DNA of 50,511 bases from Caldilinea sp. CFX5 (GTDB lineage Bacteria; Chloroflexota; Anaerolineae; Caldilineales; Caldilineaceae). The DNA is taken from positions 1 through 50,511 of the forward strand of contig QWII01000136.1 of assembly GCA_021405325.1 (NCBI GenBank), written 5' to 3'. Both the position numbers and the translations under genes were made by a program. Shown piece after piece: positions 50,442 through 50,511 of the stretch; positions within the stretch are counted from its first letter, which is position 1, and each line of letters begins with the position of its first letter. The notes under the pieces were generated by a model. The model was not told the origin of the DNA, made no database searches, and was given only the letters and a program-made list of their open reading frames with translations.

Positions 50442-50511
50442 CCCTACTGTCAAAAGCCTTGAATTTCAGTTAACACGAATAAGGGAAGAATACAGCTTAT
50501 TTCTTGCAAAA

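Overview
The window is chromosomal DNA of a GC-rich bacterium, most probably a Chloroflexota of the Caldilineae/Anaerolineae type. This is an inference from gene content: a SARP-like BTAD/NB-ARC/TPR regulator, very large secreted beta-propeller and subtilase proteins with C-terminal FLP-type tails, an RHH plus HNH gene pair, and a peptide-type ABC importer next to Gfo/Idh dehydrogenases. No 16S rRNA gene is present to confirm it. There is no phage, no recognisable transposase and no CRISPR array. One tRNA, Val(CAC), lies at 24540-24613 behind a strong promoter.

Layout. 1-3.9 kb: the 3' end of an unknown gene, a DUF4126 membrane protein, an enolase-superfamily protein, an RHH/HNH gene pair and a creatininase-family hydrolase. 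3.9-10.2 kb, mostly minus strand: a 1257-residue secreted beta-propeller with two haem c sites, a NarL-type regulator with Glu in place of the phospho-acceptor Asp, and a predicted cytoplasmic beta-propeller. 10.8-24 kb: the 964-residue regulator whose TPR third is AT-rich, an HExxH metalloprotein, an alpha/beta hydrolase, a GT2-like protein and a 2119-residue subtilase/Kelch/DUF11 exoprotein. 24.4-29 kb: tRNA, tandem terminators, a heterodimeric ABC exporter with one degenerate ATP site, and GlsB/YeaQ. 29-37.5 kb: small accessory genes, including two nucleotidyltransferases, acetyltransferases, a lone RHH protein, a TrmH methylase, a methyltransferase broken by one TAG, a small protein with a tandem motif under a well-formed promoter and dyad, and a cupin. 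37.5-43.6 kb: a secreted serine hydrolase, a mini-pyrophosphatase/GNAT/YqeY operon, and an SLC13 transporter with an HFCD flavoprotein. 44-50.4 kb, all plus strand: two Gfo/Idh/MocA oxidoreductases, a medium-chain dehydrogenase, a family-5 substrate-binding lipoprotein and a DppB-type permease. These suggest uptake and oxidation of a sugar-like or peptide-like compound; the importer operon runs off the right edge.

The most unusual signal is between the genes. Many of the intergenic spaces hold long, near-perfect inverted repeats. Their stems differ, but they fall into families. Three (744, 15235, 17567) share the loop TTTCGACARGCTCAA or an expanded form of it. Three (8871, 10750, 24967) are built on a mini-hairpin with a CGT triloop whose stem bases covary between loci. 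Two (16184, 34086) share their outer ends and look like non-autonomous mobile elements. Others resemble each other in sequence (7876/26795; 43655/43751). Several arms are themselves short palindromes, so the element is a hairpin made of hairpins. I propose this as the main candidate for an undescribed system; no enzyme in the window is an obvious driver.
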